Assembly: GCA_007119985.1 (NCBI GenBank)
Contig: SKOQ01000115.1
Location: 1-57,462, forward strand
Length of the DNA stretch: 57,462 nt
Source: Marinospirillum sp.
GTDB taxonomy: Bacteria; Pseudomonadota; Gammaproteobacteria; Pseudomonadales; Halomonadaceae
Reading direction: 5' to 3'
The notes beneath the pieces were generated by a model. That model had not been told where the DNA came from. It searched no databases and worked only from the letters and a program-made list of their open reading frames with translations. Of this stretch, positions 1 through 10,000 are shown piece by piece. The position numbers were made by a program, and so were the translations under genes. How positions within the stretch are numbered: position 1 is the first letter of the stretch; every line of letters starts with the position of its first letter.

Positions 1-2291
1 GCAGCAATCACTTCCACACCCGCCAGACGCACACCCTTGGCAGCCCAGTCACGGGAAGAACCCTGACCATAATCCGCACCGGCCACAATAATCAGCGGCT
101 GTTTGCGTTCCATGTAGGTTTCAATCGCTTCCCACATGCGCAAAACCTTACCTTCCGGCTCCACACGCGCCAGTGAACCCTGTTTGACCTGGCCATCCAC
201 CACGGCCATTTCGTTGATCAGTTTCGGGTTGGCGAAGGTGGCGCGTTGCGCCGTCAGGTGGTCACCACGGTGGGTGGCGTAGGAGTTAAAATCTTCTTCC
301 GGTACACCCATCTTGTGCAGGTATTCACCGGCAGCACTGTCCATCATGATGGCGTTGGACGGTGACAGGTGGTCGGTAGTGATGTTGTCCGGCAACACGG
401 CCAGCGGACGCATGCCTTTCATGGTGCGCTCACCAGCCAGCGCACCTTCCCAGTAAGGCGGACGGCGGATGTAGGTGGACATCGGACGCCAGTCATACAG
501 CGGGCTCTTGGCCGCTTCACCACGATCCAGATCAAACATCGGGATGTAGATCTGCTGGAACTGCTCCGGCTTAACGCTGGTTTTTACCAGTGCATCAATT
601 TCTTCATCCGATGGCCAGATGTCTTTCAGGGTAATCGGGTTGCCATTTTTGTCGGTGCCCAGCACGTCTTTTTCGATATCAAAACGGATGGTACCGGCAA
701 TAGCGTAGGCCACAACTAATGGCGGTGAAGCCAGGAAAGCCTGCTTGGCATAAGGATGGATACGACCATCAAAGTTACGGTTACCCGATAGTACCGCCGT
801 GGCATACAGGTCACGGTCGATGATTTCCTGCTGGATTTTGGGATCCAGTGCACCCGACATACCATTACAGGTAGTACAGGCATAAGCCACAATACCAAAA
901 CCGAGTTTTTCCAGCTCAGGCAGCAGACCGGCTTCTTCCAGATACAGCTTGGCAACCTTGGAACCCGGTGCAAAGGATGATTTCACCCAGGGCTTACGGA
1001 TCAGACCCAGCTCGTTGGCTTTTTTCGCCAGCAGGCCAGCCGCGACCACGTTGCGTGGGTTGGAGGTGTTGGTGCAGGAGGTAATAGCAGCAATAATCAC
1101 TGCACCATCGGGCATTTCACCTGCTTTTTCTTCCCACTGACCGGCAATACCCTTGGCCGCCAGATCACTGGTGGAAACACGGGCGTGGGGGTTGGATGGG
1201 CCAGCCATGGTACGCACCACGCTGGACAGATCGAACTTCAACACGCGTGGGTACTGGGCTTTCACCAGGCTGTCTGCCCACAGGCCAGTGGTTTTGGCGT
1301 AGTTTTCCACCAGTGCCACCTGCTCCGGCTCACGACCCGTCAGCTTCAGATAATCAATGGTCTGTTCATCAATGTAGAACATGCCCGCCGTGGCACCGTA
1401 TTCCGGTGTCATGTTGGAGATGGTGGCGCGGTCACCAATGGTCAGGCTGGAAGCGCCTTCACCAAAGAACTCCAAGTAAGCACCGACGACTCGCTCCTTA
1501 CGCAGGAACTCGGTCAGTGCCAGTACAATATCAGTGGCAGTAATGCCGGGTTGACGCTTGCCGACCAGCTCCACACCAACAATATCGGGCAGACGCATCA
1601 TGGATGGCAGACCCAGCATCACGGTTTCGGCTTCCAGACCACCGACACCGATGGCAATCACGCCCAACGCATCCACGTGCGGGGTGTGGGAATCAGTGCC
1701 GACACAGGTATCAGGGAAGGCCACACCATCACGTGCCTGAATCACTGGAGACATTTTTTCCAGGTTGATCTGGTGCATGATGCCGTTACCGGCAGGAATC
1801 ACATCCACGTTTTCAAAAGCGGTTTTGGTCCACTCGATGAAGTGAAAACGGTCTTCGTTACGACGGTCTTCAATAGCGCGGTTTTTTTCAAACGCATCTG
1901 GATCAAAACCGGGGGCTTCCACCGCCAGCGAGTGATCCACAATCAGCTGGGTCGGTACCACCGGATTGACCTTGGCAGGATCACCGCCTTTTTCAGCGAT
2001 GGCATCACGCAGACCAGCTAGATCCACCAGAGCGGTCTGACCCAGAATGTCGTGGCACACTACACGAGCGGGATACCAGGGAAAATCCAGCTCCTGTTTA
2101 CGCTCGATCAGCTGTTTCAGAGAATCGGTCAGGGCTTCAGGTTCGCAGCGGCGCACCAGCTGTTCAGCCAATACACGAGAGGTGTACGGCAGGGTTTCAT
2201 ACGCACCCGGCTGGATGGCTTCAATCGCCGCACGGGTATCGAAAAAATCTAGGTTAGTACCAGGAAGGGATTTACGAAATTCAGTATTCAT
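1..2291 (-). CDS. acnD: Fe/S-dependent 2-methylcitrate dehydratase AcnD (C-terminus cut by window edge)
   Basis: Aconitase-family enzyme that dehydrates 2-methylcitrate to 2-methyl-cis-aconitate in the methylcitrate cycle. The reverse-strand frame is open from the left edge to the start and begins MNTEFRKSLPGTNLD, the typical AcnD N-terminus rather than that of AcnA or AcnB. The Fe/S cysteine motifs ITSCTNTSNP and YACTTCNGMSG are visible, followed by swivel-domain sequence (GADYGQGSSRDWAAKG) near the edge; about 100 C-terminal residues are missing. Two adjacent ATG codons (2291 and 2294) are possible starts. I prefer 2291 because related proteins begin MNTE. It is last in the gntR-prpB-prpC-acnD run, 137 bases after prpC, with a terminator-like hairpin in the gap. 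In other genomes prpF, the partner isomerase, usually follows acnD and may lie beyond the edge. General aconitase activity cannot be excluded. Confidence 0.93.
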   Translation of the reverse strand, partial: MNTEFRKSLPGTNLDFFDTRAAIEAIQPGAYETLPYTSRVLAEQLVRRCEPEALTDSLKQLIERKQELDFPWYPARVVCHDILGQTALVDLAGLRDAIAEKGGDPAKVNPVVPTQLIVDHSLAVEAPGFDPDAFEKNRAIEDRRNEDRFHFIEWTKTAFENVDVIPAGNGIMHQINLEKMSPVIQARDGVAFPDTCVGTDSHTPHVDALGVIAIGVGGLEAETVMLGLPSMMRLPDIVGVELVGKRQPGITATDIVLALTEFLRKERVVGAYLEFFGEGASSLTIGDRATISNMTPEYGATAGMFYIDEQTIDYLKLTGREPEQVALVENYAKTTGLWADSLVKAQYPRVLKFDLSSVVRTMAGPSNPHARVSTSDLAAKGIAGQWEEKAGEMPDGAVIIAAITSCTNTSNPRNVVAAGLLAKKANELGLIRKPWVKSSFAPGSKVAKLYLEEAGLLPELEKLGFGIVAYACTTCNGMSGALDPKIQQEIIDRDLYATAVLSGNRNFDGRIHPYAKQAFLASPPLVVAYAIAGTIRFDIEKDVLGTDKNGNPITLKDIWPSDEEIDALVKTSVKPEQFQQIYIPMFDLDRGEAAKSPLYDWRPMSTYIRRPPYWEGALAGERTMKGMRPLAVLPDNITTDHLSPSNAIMMDSAAGEYLHKMGVPEEDFNSYATHRGDHLTAQRATFANPKLINEMAVVDGQVKQGSLARVEPEGKVLRMWEAIETYMERKQPLIIVAGADYGQGSSRDWAAKGVRLAGVEVIA

Positions 2292-2375
2292 CATAGCGAC
2301 TCATCATCAGGCAAAGGGAGCAGCAAAAGGGAGAACGACAACAGTAGGCTAGGACGCACTCAATAAAGAGGCGTT

Positions 2376-2420
2376 AAAAAGTGGGCTGCCCATCAACCGG
2401 CAAGTGTATTGACAGCCCAC
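2376..2420 (-). terminator. Terminator/attenuator hairpin between prpC and acnD
   Basis: Read on the minus strand, GTGGGCTG (2413-2420) pairs perfectly with CAGCCCAC (2381-2388) and is followed at once by a run of five T (2376-2380). Inside the 24-base loop TCAA and TTGA can extend the stem. It sits just after the prpC stop, so it may end part of the transcription before acnD. The short T run suggests partial rather than complete termination. Confidence 0.6.
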
Positions 2421-2428
2421 TCAGCAAC

Positions 2429-3583
2429 CTAGCGACGCTCAGCAATCGAAGGAACAGGGCGGCATTCTTCACCCACATAGTTGGCGCTGGGGCGAATGAT
2501 TTTGCCGTCGATGCGCTGTTCGATCACGTGTGCACTCCAGCCGGAAGTACGGGAAATCACGAACAGCGGAGTGAACATATCTGTCGGTACACCCATCATG
2601 TGGTAGCTCACTGCTGAGAACCAATCCAAGTTGGGGAACATCTTTTTGATTTCCCACATGGTCGACTCTAGACGTTCAGCAATGTCGTACATCTTGGTGT
2701 TCTGTTGTTCTTCTGACAGCTCTTTGGCCACACGCTTAATCACTTCGTTGCGGGGATCAGAAACAGTGTAAACGGGATGACCAAAGCCAATCACGACTTC
2801 TTTACGACCGACGCGCTCACGGATATCCGCTTCTGCTTGATCAGGATTGTCGTAACGCTTCTGGATTTCAAACGCCACTTCGTTGGCACCACCGTGTTTC
2901 GGGCCACGCAGGGCACCAATCGCGCCAGCGATGCAGCTATAGAAATCAGAGCCAGTACCTGAAATCACACGGCTGGTGAAGGTGGAGGCGTTGAACTCAT
3001 GCTCTGCATAGAGAATCAGTGAAGTGTGCATCGCACGAACCCAAGACTCACGCGGCTTTTCGCCGTGCAGCAGGTGCAGGAAGTGACCACCAATGGAATC
3101 ATCATCGGTTTCCAGATCAATGCGCTTGCCGTTGTAAGCAAAGTGGTACCAGTAGAGCAGCATGGAACCCTGACAGGCCATCAGCTTGTCAGCAATGTCA
3201 CGGGCATCTGGATGGTTATGGTCGTCTTTTTCAGGCTTAACACAACCCAGCACCGATACACCGGTACGCATCACGTCCATCGGATGCGCAGAAGGCGGCA
3301 GCTGTTCCAGTGCCACTTTCACCGCAGCAGGCAGGCCACGCAGGGCTTTGAGTTTGGTTTTGTAAGCGTTTAACTCCGCTTGAGTTGGCAGCTTGCCGTG
3401 CACCAGCAGGTAGGCGACTTCTTCAAATTCGCACTGCTCGGCCAGATCGAGAATATTGTAGCCGCGATAGTGCAGCTCATTACCGTTACGGCCAACAGTA
3501 CAAAGTTCGGTATTGCCGGCAGCCGTACCGGACAGGGCAACGGACTTCTTTGGCTTGGGCAGGTTGGTGTTGTTCTCGGACAT
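2429..3583 (-). CDS. prpC: 2-methylcitrate synthase PrpC
   Basis: Condenses propionyl-CoA with oxaloacetate to 2-methylcitrate, the entry step of the methylcitrate cycle. The 384-residue citrate-synthase fold keeps the catalytic triad: His230 in GPKHGGANE, His269 in GFGHPVY and Asp335 in PTDMFTPLF. It also has the AEHEFNAS helix (His195). Length and the SENNTNLPKPKKSVALSG-type N-terminus fit PrpC rather than the longer housekeeping GltA (about 430 residues). A good ribosome site (AAAGAGGAG) lies about 7 bases upstream of the ATG at 3583. It follows prpB by 56 bases on the same strand, between prpB and acnD. Confidence 0.96.
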   Translation of the reverse strand: MSENNTNLPKPKKSVALSGTAAGNTELCTVGRNGNELHYRGYNILDLAEQCEFEEVAYLLVHGKLPTQAELNAYKTKLKALRGLPAAVKVALEQLPPSAHPMDVMRTGVSVLGCVKPEKDDHNHPDARDIADKLMACQGSMLLYWYHFAYNGKRIDLETDDDSIGGHFLHLLHGEKPRESWVRAMHTSLILYAEHEFNASTFTSRVISGTGSDFYSCIAGAIGALRGPKHGGANEVAFEIQKRYDNPDQAEADIRERVGRKEVVIGFGHPVYTVSDPRNEVIKRVAKELSEEQQNTKMYDIAERLESTMWEIKKMFPNLDWFSAVSYHMMGVPTDMFTPLFVISRTSGWSAHVIEQRIDGKIIRPSANYVGEECRPVPSIAERR

Positions 3584-3640
3584 CAGATGCTCCTCTTTAT
3601 TCTTCAGTAACTTTTTTAAAAACCTGTTCTCTCACCACTT

Positions 3641-4534
3641 TTACTTGTTTTTACCCTGGGCAAACAGCTGATCCAGCTTCTGCTCAAAGTCGTGGTAGTT
3701 CAGGAAATCATAAAGCTCCATACGGGTCTGCATAGTATCCACCACTGCTTTCTGGTCACCGTCATCCAGCAGATGCTGGAACACATTCAGGGCAGCCTTG
3801 TTGGCAGCGCGGAAGGCGGACAGGGGGTAGAGCACCATGCTGGCACCGTTTTCTGCCAGTTCTTTTTTGTTGAACAGCGGTGTGGCACCGAATTCGGTGA
3901 TGTTCGCCAGCAGGTGGGCACCTTGAATGCCATCAGCAAAGGCCTTGTAATCTTCCAGCGTGTGCACGGCTTCAGCAAAAATACCGTCAGCACCGGCTTC
4001 CAAACAGGCTTGAGCACGTTCAACCGCCGCATTCAACCCTTCCATCTGGAAGGCATCCGTACGAGCGATAATAAAGAAGTCATCATCAGTACGCGCATCT
4101 ACAGCCGCCTTAACGCGATCCACCATCTCCTGCAGGGAAACAATTTCCTTGTTGGGACGGTGACCGCAACGTTTTTGCTGCACCTGATCTTCCAGATGCA
4201 CAGCCGCAGCACCGGCCTTGATCATTTCTTTCACGGCACGCGCCATGTTGAAGGCACCACCCCAGCCGGTATCAATATCCACCAGCAGCGGGGTTTCCAC
4301 GGCGCTGGTGATGCGGCGCACGTCTTCCAGCACGTCGTTCATGCTGGTCATGCCCAGATCCGGCAGACCATAGGAGGCATTGGCCACACCACCACCGGAC
4401 AGGTAAATCGCCTGATGCCCGACACGGGTGGCCATCATGGCGTGGTAAGCATTAATGGTGCCGACAATTTGCAGTGGATTATTCTCTTTCAGAGCCTTGC
4501 GGAAACGGCCACCAGCAGTCAATTTTTGCGTCAT
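3641..4534 (-). CDS. prpB: Methylisocitrate lyase PrpB
   Basis: Cleaves 2-methylisocitrate to pyruvate and succinate, the last step of the methylcitrate cycle. The 297-residue protein belongs to the isocitrate lyase/PEP mutase superfamily. The signature KRCGHRP (residues 121-127, catalytic Cys123) separates PrpB from oxaloacetate decarboxylases and PEP mutases. The metal-binding acidic residues in LLVDIDTGWGG (Asp86, Asp88) and HLEDQ are present. It starts 28 bases after the regulator gene's stop codon and precedes prpC, giving a compact catabolic operon. Nothing is abnormal in length or motifs. Confidence 0.96.
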   Translation of the reverse strand: MTQKLTAGGRFRKALKENNPLQIVGTINAYHAMMATRVGHQAIYLSGGGVANASYGLPDLGMTSMNDVLEDVRRITSAVETPLLVDIDTGWGGAFNMARAVKEMIKAGAAAVHLEDQVQQKRCGHRPNKEIVSLQEMVDRVKAAVDARTDDDFFIIARTDAFQMEGLNAAVERAQACLEAGADGIFAEAVHTLEDYKAFADGIQGAHLLANITEFGATPLFNKKELAENGASMVLYPLSAFRAANKAALNVFQHLLDDGDQKAVVDTMQTRMELYDFLNYHDFEQKLDQLFAQGKNK

Positions 4535-4562
4535 GGAGTAGTCCTCTCTTATTGAATCGTGA

Positions 4563-5282
4563 TCAAAGGTGGGTGGGAGACAGTGACTCTTTCAGCCGCT
4601 GCTCTACATTGTTGCGTGATGCACGAATATGTCGACGCATCAGCATTTCAGCCAGTTCTTCATCGCGCTGTTCGATGGCATCCACAATGCGATAATGTTC
4701 TTCAAAAGCCCGTTGTGGACGCCCACTGGTGGCACTAAAACGGTAGCGATACATGCGCACTAGGTAGTAAAGCTCGCCACACAAGAGCGCCATGAGCTTT
4801 TTATTACCGCTGCCTTGGACGATGCGATAATGAAAATCGAGATCGCCTTCTTTTTGGTAGTAGGCGATATTCTCTTGCAGTTCAGCCTGAGACTGATGCT
4901 TATCCAGCAAGGCTTTTAAACCATCAATACCACTTTGTGGCATTTGGCGCGCCGCCAGACGGCAGGCCATGCCTTCCATCGCTTCACGCACTTCATAGAG
5001 TTCAAGCAGTTCTTCCAAAGACAAAGAAACAACCCGTGCGCCCACATGGGGGATACGAGTGACAAGATGGCGGCCTTCTAACCGGCGCATGGCCTCTCTT
5101 AAAGGACCACGCGAGATGCCGTACTGCTTTGCCAAACCGGGTTCGGTAATCTTGCTGCCTGGCGCAATATGTCCCGTCACGATCGCATCTTGGATTTCTT
5201 CAAAGACACGATCAGCCAAGGTCAAACTATCACCAACCTCACTGGCCCAATGCTGCTCATTCACAGCGGAATCGTTTATCAT
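4563..5282 (-). CDS. GntR-family (FadR/FCD type) regulator of the prp operon
   Basis: The 239-residue protein has an N-terminal winged helix (about residues 20-90; the ITEPGLAKQYGISRGPLREAMRRLEGRHLV segment, of which GISRGPLREAMRRLE is the recognition part). It is followed by an all-helical FCD ligand-binding domain (about 95-225) with the usual acidic and His residues (YEVREAMEGMACRLAA, FHYRIVQGSGN). It is the first gene of the prp run, so it is probably an autoregulated repressor responding to a methylcitrate-cycle intermediate. Such regulators are called PrpQ or simply PrpR in some genomes; the symbol is left empty because usage differs. A perfect palindrome (5330-5345) upstream fits its operator. 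No strong ribosome site precedes the ATG. Confidence 0.88.
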   Translation of the reverse strand: MINDSAVNEQHWASEVGDSLTLADRVFEEIQDAIVTGHIAPGSKITEPGLAKQYGISRGPLREAMRRLEGRHLVTRIPHVGARVVSLSLEELLELYEVREAMEGMACRLAARQMPQSGIDGLKALLDKHQSQAELQENIAYYQKEGDLDFHYRIVQGSGNKKLMALLCGELYYLVRMYRYRFSATSGRPQRAFEEHYRIVDAIEQRDEELAEMLMRRHIRASRNNVEQRLKESLSPTHL

Positions 5283-5329
5283 AGTGGCACTTTTATTCAG
5301 CGGATCTTTCTAGGACGGACTGACCTAGA

Positions 5330-5345
5330 TAATTGTCGACAATTA
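5330..5345. promoter_or_regulatory. Candidate GntR operator of the prp operon
   Basis: TAATTGTCGACAATTA is a perfect 16-bp palindrome, 48 bases upstream of the gntR start. Its TTGTCGACAA core is the kind of site bound by FadR/FCD-type GntR repressors. The position suits autoregulation of gntR-prpB-prpC-acnD. Binding is inferred, not shown. Confidence 0.65.
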
Positions 5346-5425
5346 AGCTATGCCAGCCACTGTAGACAGGAGCAGCAGGGAGGTCAATTAGAACCTTAGT
5401 CTTAACCCTCCGCGCCTTCATGCTA

Positions 5426-5431
5426 TATAAT
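5426..5431 (+). promoter_or_regulatory. Possible -10 box upstream of pabB
   Basis: A consensus TATAAT lies 61 bases before the pabB start, in the gap between gntR and pabB. The matching -35 region (TTAACC at 5402-5407, 18-base spacing) is poor, so the assignment is tentative. Confidence 0.35.
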
Positions 5432-5491
5432 TGATTAATAACAGCATTTAACCAGAAGCACCGAAAACGACGAACCAGTCACTTCATCAAA

Positions 5492-6838
5492 GTGTCAACA
5501 ACTTGGCCCTACACCTCTATGTCTTTTGTCTCTCTTCCTTATTTAGATAGCCGCGCGCTCCTCCAACTCATCCAACAGCAGCCCTGGCCTGTTTTGCTCG
5601 ATTCTGGCCACCCGAGTGCACGCGCAGGCCGTTTCTCGATTGCCAGTGCCGCGCCGACTCGTCGCCTGATGATCCACCAGCGGCAGCAAAAAGAAGACTT
5701 AAACCAACTGCGCCCACCAGCCTCTTGCCCTGATCTCGATCCCGCTATCGCTCACCTGCCCTTCATCAGTGGGTGGATAGGTTACTGGAGTTATGCCGCA
5801 GGTCAGCTTTTTGAGCCAATCACCCAGCAGGCAGAGGATGACCTCGGCCTCCCTTGGATTGCGATGGGCTATTACCCCTGGGCTTTGGTGACCGATCATC
5901 AACGCCATGAGTCATGGCTAGTGGGCGAAGCGCCAGCGTGGATACGCCAGCGCCTAGCCAACGAACCCGCTGCGCCTGCTTTGTGCGCTTTCCAGCTGAT
6001 GGAGCCTTTTCGCAGCAATATGAGCCAGAGTGCTTATCGAGAGAAGTTTGCTCAGGTCCAAGCTTGGCTGCGCAGCGGAGATGTCTATCAAATCAATCTG
6101 GCGCAGCGTTTTTCGGCTGGATTTCAAGGCGATCCTTTAACAGCCTGGTCTTTATTGCGCGAACAGGTCGCAGCCCCCTTTGCTGCCTATCTGGATTTTG
6201 GCGATCATCAGCTGCTGTCTTTATCACCTGAGCGCTTTCTCTGCGTTGATGCACAGGGCTGGGTCGAAACCAAACCCATCAAGGGTACGCGGCCACGTGG
6301 CGCCAACGCGCAAGAAGATCAGCGCCTTGCCGAAGAACTCCTCAGCCACCCCAAGGATCGGGCTGAAAACCTGATGATTGTGGATCTGCTCAGAAATGAT
6401 TTGGGGCGGGTTTGTCGTCCAGGAAGCATCCGTGTGCCCGATCTATTTACGCTAGAAAGCTATACCAATGTGCACCACTTAGTGAGTCGCGTCATTGGGC
6501 AGCTGCGTGAAGGGACCTCTGCAGTCGATCTATTGGCGGCCAGTTTTCCAGGAGGATCGATTACCGGGGCACCCAAGATTCGCGCGATGGAGATTATTGA
6601 TCAGCTGGAACCACAACAACGCAGCGTGTATTGCGGCTCGATCGGCTATCTCGATGATCGTGGACAGATGGACTTTAATATCGCTATCCGTACTTTTATT
6701 GCGCGCCAGCAACGCCTTTATGTGTGGGGGGGCGGCGGTCTGGTGGCTGATTCAGATCCAGAGGCAGAATATCAGGAAACACTAGATAAAATTGCCCAGC
6801 TGATCCGCTGCCTACAGCCTGATTTTTTGCGTGATTAA
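5492..6838 (+). CDS. pabB: Aminodeoxychorismate synthase component I PabB
   Basis: Converts chorismate plus ammonia to 4-amino-4-deoxychorismate, first committed step to p-aminobenzoate and folate. It belongs to the chorismate-binding family together with TrpE and isochorismate synthases. The motif KPIKGTRPRG carries the Lys (residue 264) typical of PabB, where TrpE has Ala (PIAGT). FPGGSITGAPKIRAMEII and the C-terminal GGGLVADSDPEAEYQE complete the active site. The frame opens at GTG 5492 (448 residues). ATG 5519 (MSFVSLPY, 439 residues) is an equally good start because neither has a clear ribosome site. Nothing links it functionally to its neighbours. A stem-loop lies shortly after the stop. 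Confidence 0.93.
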   Translation: MSTTWPYTSMSFVSLPYLDSRALLQLIQQQPWPVLLDSGHPSARAGRFSIASAAPTRRLMIHQRQQKEDLNQLRPPASCPDLDPAIAHLPFISGWIGYWSYAAGQLFEPITQQAEDDLGLPWIAMGYYPWALVTDHQRHESWLVGEAPAWIRQRLANEPAAPALCAFQLMEPFRSNMSQSAYREKFAQVQAWLRSGDVYQINLAQRFSAGFQGDPLTAWSLLREQVAAPFAAYLDFGDHQLLSLSPERFLCVDAQGWVETKPIKGTRPRGANAQEDQRLAEELLSHPKDRAENLMIVDLLRNDLGRVCRPGSIRVPDLFTLESYTNVHHLVSRVIGQLREGTSAVDLLAASFPGGSITGAPKIRAMEIIDQLEPQQRSVYCGSIGYLDDRGQMDFNIAIRTFIARQQRLYVWGGGGLVADSDPEAEYQETLDKIAQLIRCLQPDFLRD

Positions 6839-6860
6839 TCCGTTTCACCGCTCGCGACTC

Positions 6861-6907
6861 GGTGGGATGCCTGCAGCACGATCCCACCCCTCGCCGTGCC
6901 ATTTTTT
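6861..6907 (+). terminator. Possible terminator after pabB
   Basis: GGTGGGAT (6861-6868) and ATCCCACC (6881-6888) form a perfect 8-bp stem with a 12-base loop. A run of six T (6902-6907) follows after 13 bases, farther than in a classical intrinsic terminator, so function is uncertain. Confidence 0.4.
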
Positions 6908-7006
6908 GCATGGATTCGATTTTTAAGCACAGACCCTCGCCTTCGACTAAGCTGGTTTTATAGCAAAATAATCTCACTATAAAAATCCAGTTCAAAAGGA
7001 GGCGCT

Positions 7007-10000
7007 ATGCTTACTTCTGCCTTGCGGCTGAGTCGGCGCTTTTCCCTCAAAGCTCAGCTCACTTTTGTTTTTAGCCTGATTTTTTTCTTAAGCTTGGGGT
7101 ACGCCATCGCTTTAGCTTGGCAATCCAATACCAGTCGCCAGGCTTATGAAGCGGCTTATCAAGAGCTGGAACTCCTGAATCTGCTAGAACAGAGCCAAAC
7201 ACTAGTCACACGTCTGCACCTGCTGAGCTTAAACCACATCACCCAAGCATCAACAGACACCCAAACATCACGCTTTGCATCGAGTCTGCATGAACTCAAC
7301 ACCTTACTCTTACCTCAGCATTCACTCGCGCAGCATGTCCAGCAAGAGCAAGCTGCGCTCTGGTCGCAGTTATTACTTTTTCAGCAACTGCTGTACGAAT
7401 TGAGCGGACATATCGAACAGGACGATCTCGCGGCAGCAAGCTCACTCTTGCACCATCCACAAGGCATTGCCGCCCTCGCACGCCGTCTGGATCAGCTTCT
7501 TGAACTCTGGAAGCAGCAGCAGGCACAAAGGGCCGTCGAGCATTCCATCGGCGCTCAGCAGCAACAGCAACAAGCCCAATGGATCCTCGCCAGCAGCTTT
7601 ATCCTATTGATGTTGATAGGTTGGGCGCTAGGACGCTTTAGCATCCGTACCGTGCGCGGCCCGTTGCGTGAACTCAAATCGACGCTAGAGGTCCTGGCTC
7701 TCGCTCAAAAAATCCAAGCACCAACTCAGCCCGTACCTGCCGAAATACAGGACATTCTTGATACCAGCAGCAGTCTCAGACAAGTCTTCCAGCAGGTTGA
7801 GAAACAACGCTGGATTAAAACCAGCATCGCGGAAATGTCATCTCAACTGCAAATCTGCCGCCACCTAGAAGAGGTAGCCAATCGCTTCTTGCAGACTCTC
7901 GCCCCTTTAGTCGAGTTAGGTCAGGGGGCCTTTTACAGCTACAACACCGATCAGTCCTCTCTTCATCTTCTCGGCAGCTATGCGTTTCGTGAGCGCAGCA
8001 CTGAGCACCAGTCTTTCACACTCGGCGAGGGGCTCATCGGACAATGTGCTTTAGAAAGAAAAACGCTGGTCTTTCATGCTCCCTTACCAGAGACAGCAAC
8101 CATTCGCTCTGGGCTCACCCTCACCCCCGCTAGAGAAGTGGTCCTGCTCCCCGTATTGCATAAAGAGCAGCTTCTGGCCGTGATCGAGCTGGCCAGCCTG
8201 AATCACTTTGATGAACAGCAGCATGCTCTACTTGAGCAGCTCCTGCCCATTCTGGCGATGAATCTAGCGATCATTGAGCGCAACATCAAAACCCAAGAAC
8301 TGCTCGAAGAAAGCCAGAATCAAGCCAATGAAATGGAACGCCAGACAGCACAACTTGCCGCGCAAGCCATCGAAATGGAGGCGCAGCAAAGCGAGATACG
8401 TGCGGCGGAAGAAAAAAGTCGCCTGATCCTTGAAGCGGTTAAAGAAGGCATCGTGGTCATCGATACAGAAGGCATCATTAATTTTGCAAACCCAGCGGCA
8501 CATAACCTGCTGGGGTATAAAGAAGAAGAGTTCTTACACGCTCACTTTCAAAGCCTGGTGCATTACGATGCATCCGGCATGCCGATTTTGGCTGAAGACA
8601 GTGACTTTTGTCTTCCTCTTACAGATGGCCTGACCCGCAGTAGCGATCAAGAAACCCTCTGGACTCAGAATGAGCAGGTGCTGAATGTCGAACATACGAC
8701 CACGCCCATTGTCCGCCACGACAAGATTATTGGTGCCGTCATCGTCTTTCGTGATATTTCTGAGCGACGCCTTGCCCAACAAGCCGTGATCCAAGCTGCA
8801 GAAGAACAAAAGGCCATTTTTGAAGCTGCGACCTTGGCGATTGTTCTGCTGAAAGACCGTATTGTCCAACAAGGCAATAATAAACTGGCTGAGCTCTTTG
8901 GCTGTCCTTTAGAAGAGTTGATTGGACAGAGCACACAACGCTGGTATCCCAGTGAAGAAGCCTATATTCAAGGCGGAGGCTGGGTCTATGAAGAGCTGGC
9001 ACAAGGCAAGGTGCATCAACGGACCCAAGAGCTGATCCGCTCTGATGGCAGCCTCTTCTGGTGCCACCTCAGCAGTCGGGCGCTGGATCCGAATGACCTA
9101 TCCAAAGGCACAGTCTGGATGCTAGAAGACATCACCCTGCGCAAAACGGCCGAAGAAGAAATGCTACGTGCCAAGCAGCTGGCCGAAGAAACCACCCAAG
9201 CGAAAAGTGACTTCCTCGCCAATATGAGTCATGAGATTAGGACCCCGATGAATGCCATTATTGGCATGTCCTATCTTGCCTTACAAACAGAGCTCAACAC
9301 ACGACAAAAGCACTATATTGAAAGAGTGCATCAGGCTGGAGAAAACCTGCTCGGTATCATCAATGAGATTCTCGACTTCTCTAAAATTGAAGCGGGAAAA
9401 ATGACGTTGGAAGAAACCGATTTTTATCTTGATGAAGTGATGGACAATCTCGCCAACCTGCTGGCACTCAAAACAGAGGATAAGGGCCTGGAGCTACTTT
9501 TTGACCTGCCCTATGAGGTTCCAGTCGCCTTAAAAGGAGATCCGCTTAAATTAGGCCAGATTCTGACCAACCTCGCCAACAATGCGGTGAAATTCACCGA
9601 GCAAGGTGAAATCATCATCCGCATTCGCTGTTTGGAGCAGAACGACCAACAAGCCACCCTCTGCTTTGAAGTCATCGACACGGGGATAGGCATGAACCAA
9701 GAGCAGCTTGGCCGGCTTTTCCAGAGCTTTAGTCAGGCCGATAGCTCAACAACACGCAAATATGGTGGCACAGGGCTTGGGCTGGTGATCTCGAAAAAGC
9801 TGGTCGAACTGATGTCTGGCACCATCGACGTTGAAAGCACGCCGCAAAAAGGCACCACCTTCCGCTTTACAGTCACCCTGCTATTGCAGTCCACCCCCAA
9901 AGCAAGACGCATGCCTGATGCCAGCCAGTTTGCCAATCTGAGCGCCCTCGTGGTTGATGATCACGCCTCTGCACGCGAAATCCTGAGTAGCCTGCTGAGT

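Noticed and set aside
1185..2021. 278-codon frame on the plus strand
   Set aside because: It lies antisense to acnD, has no recognisable domain, and its composition is that of a mirrored coding frame.
3692..4555. 287-codon frame on the plus strand
   Set aside because: It is wholly antisense to prpB, which has all catalytic motifs; the shadow frame has no family signature.
5492..6838. Assignment as anthranilate synthase TrpE
   Set aside because: The PIKGT motif (Lys) is the PabB form; TrpE has PIAGT.
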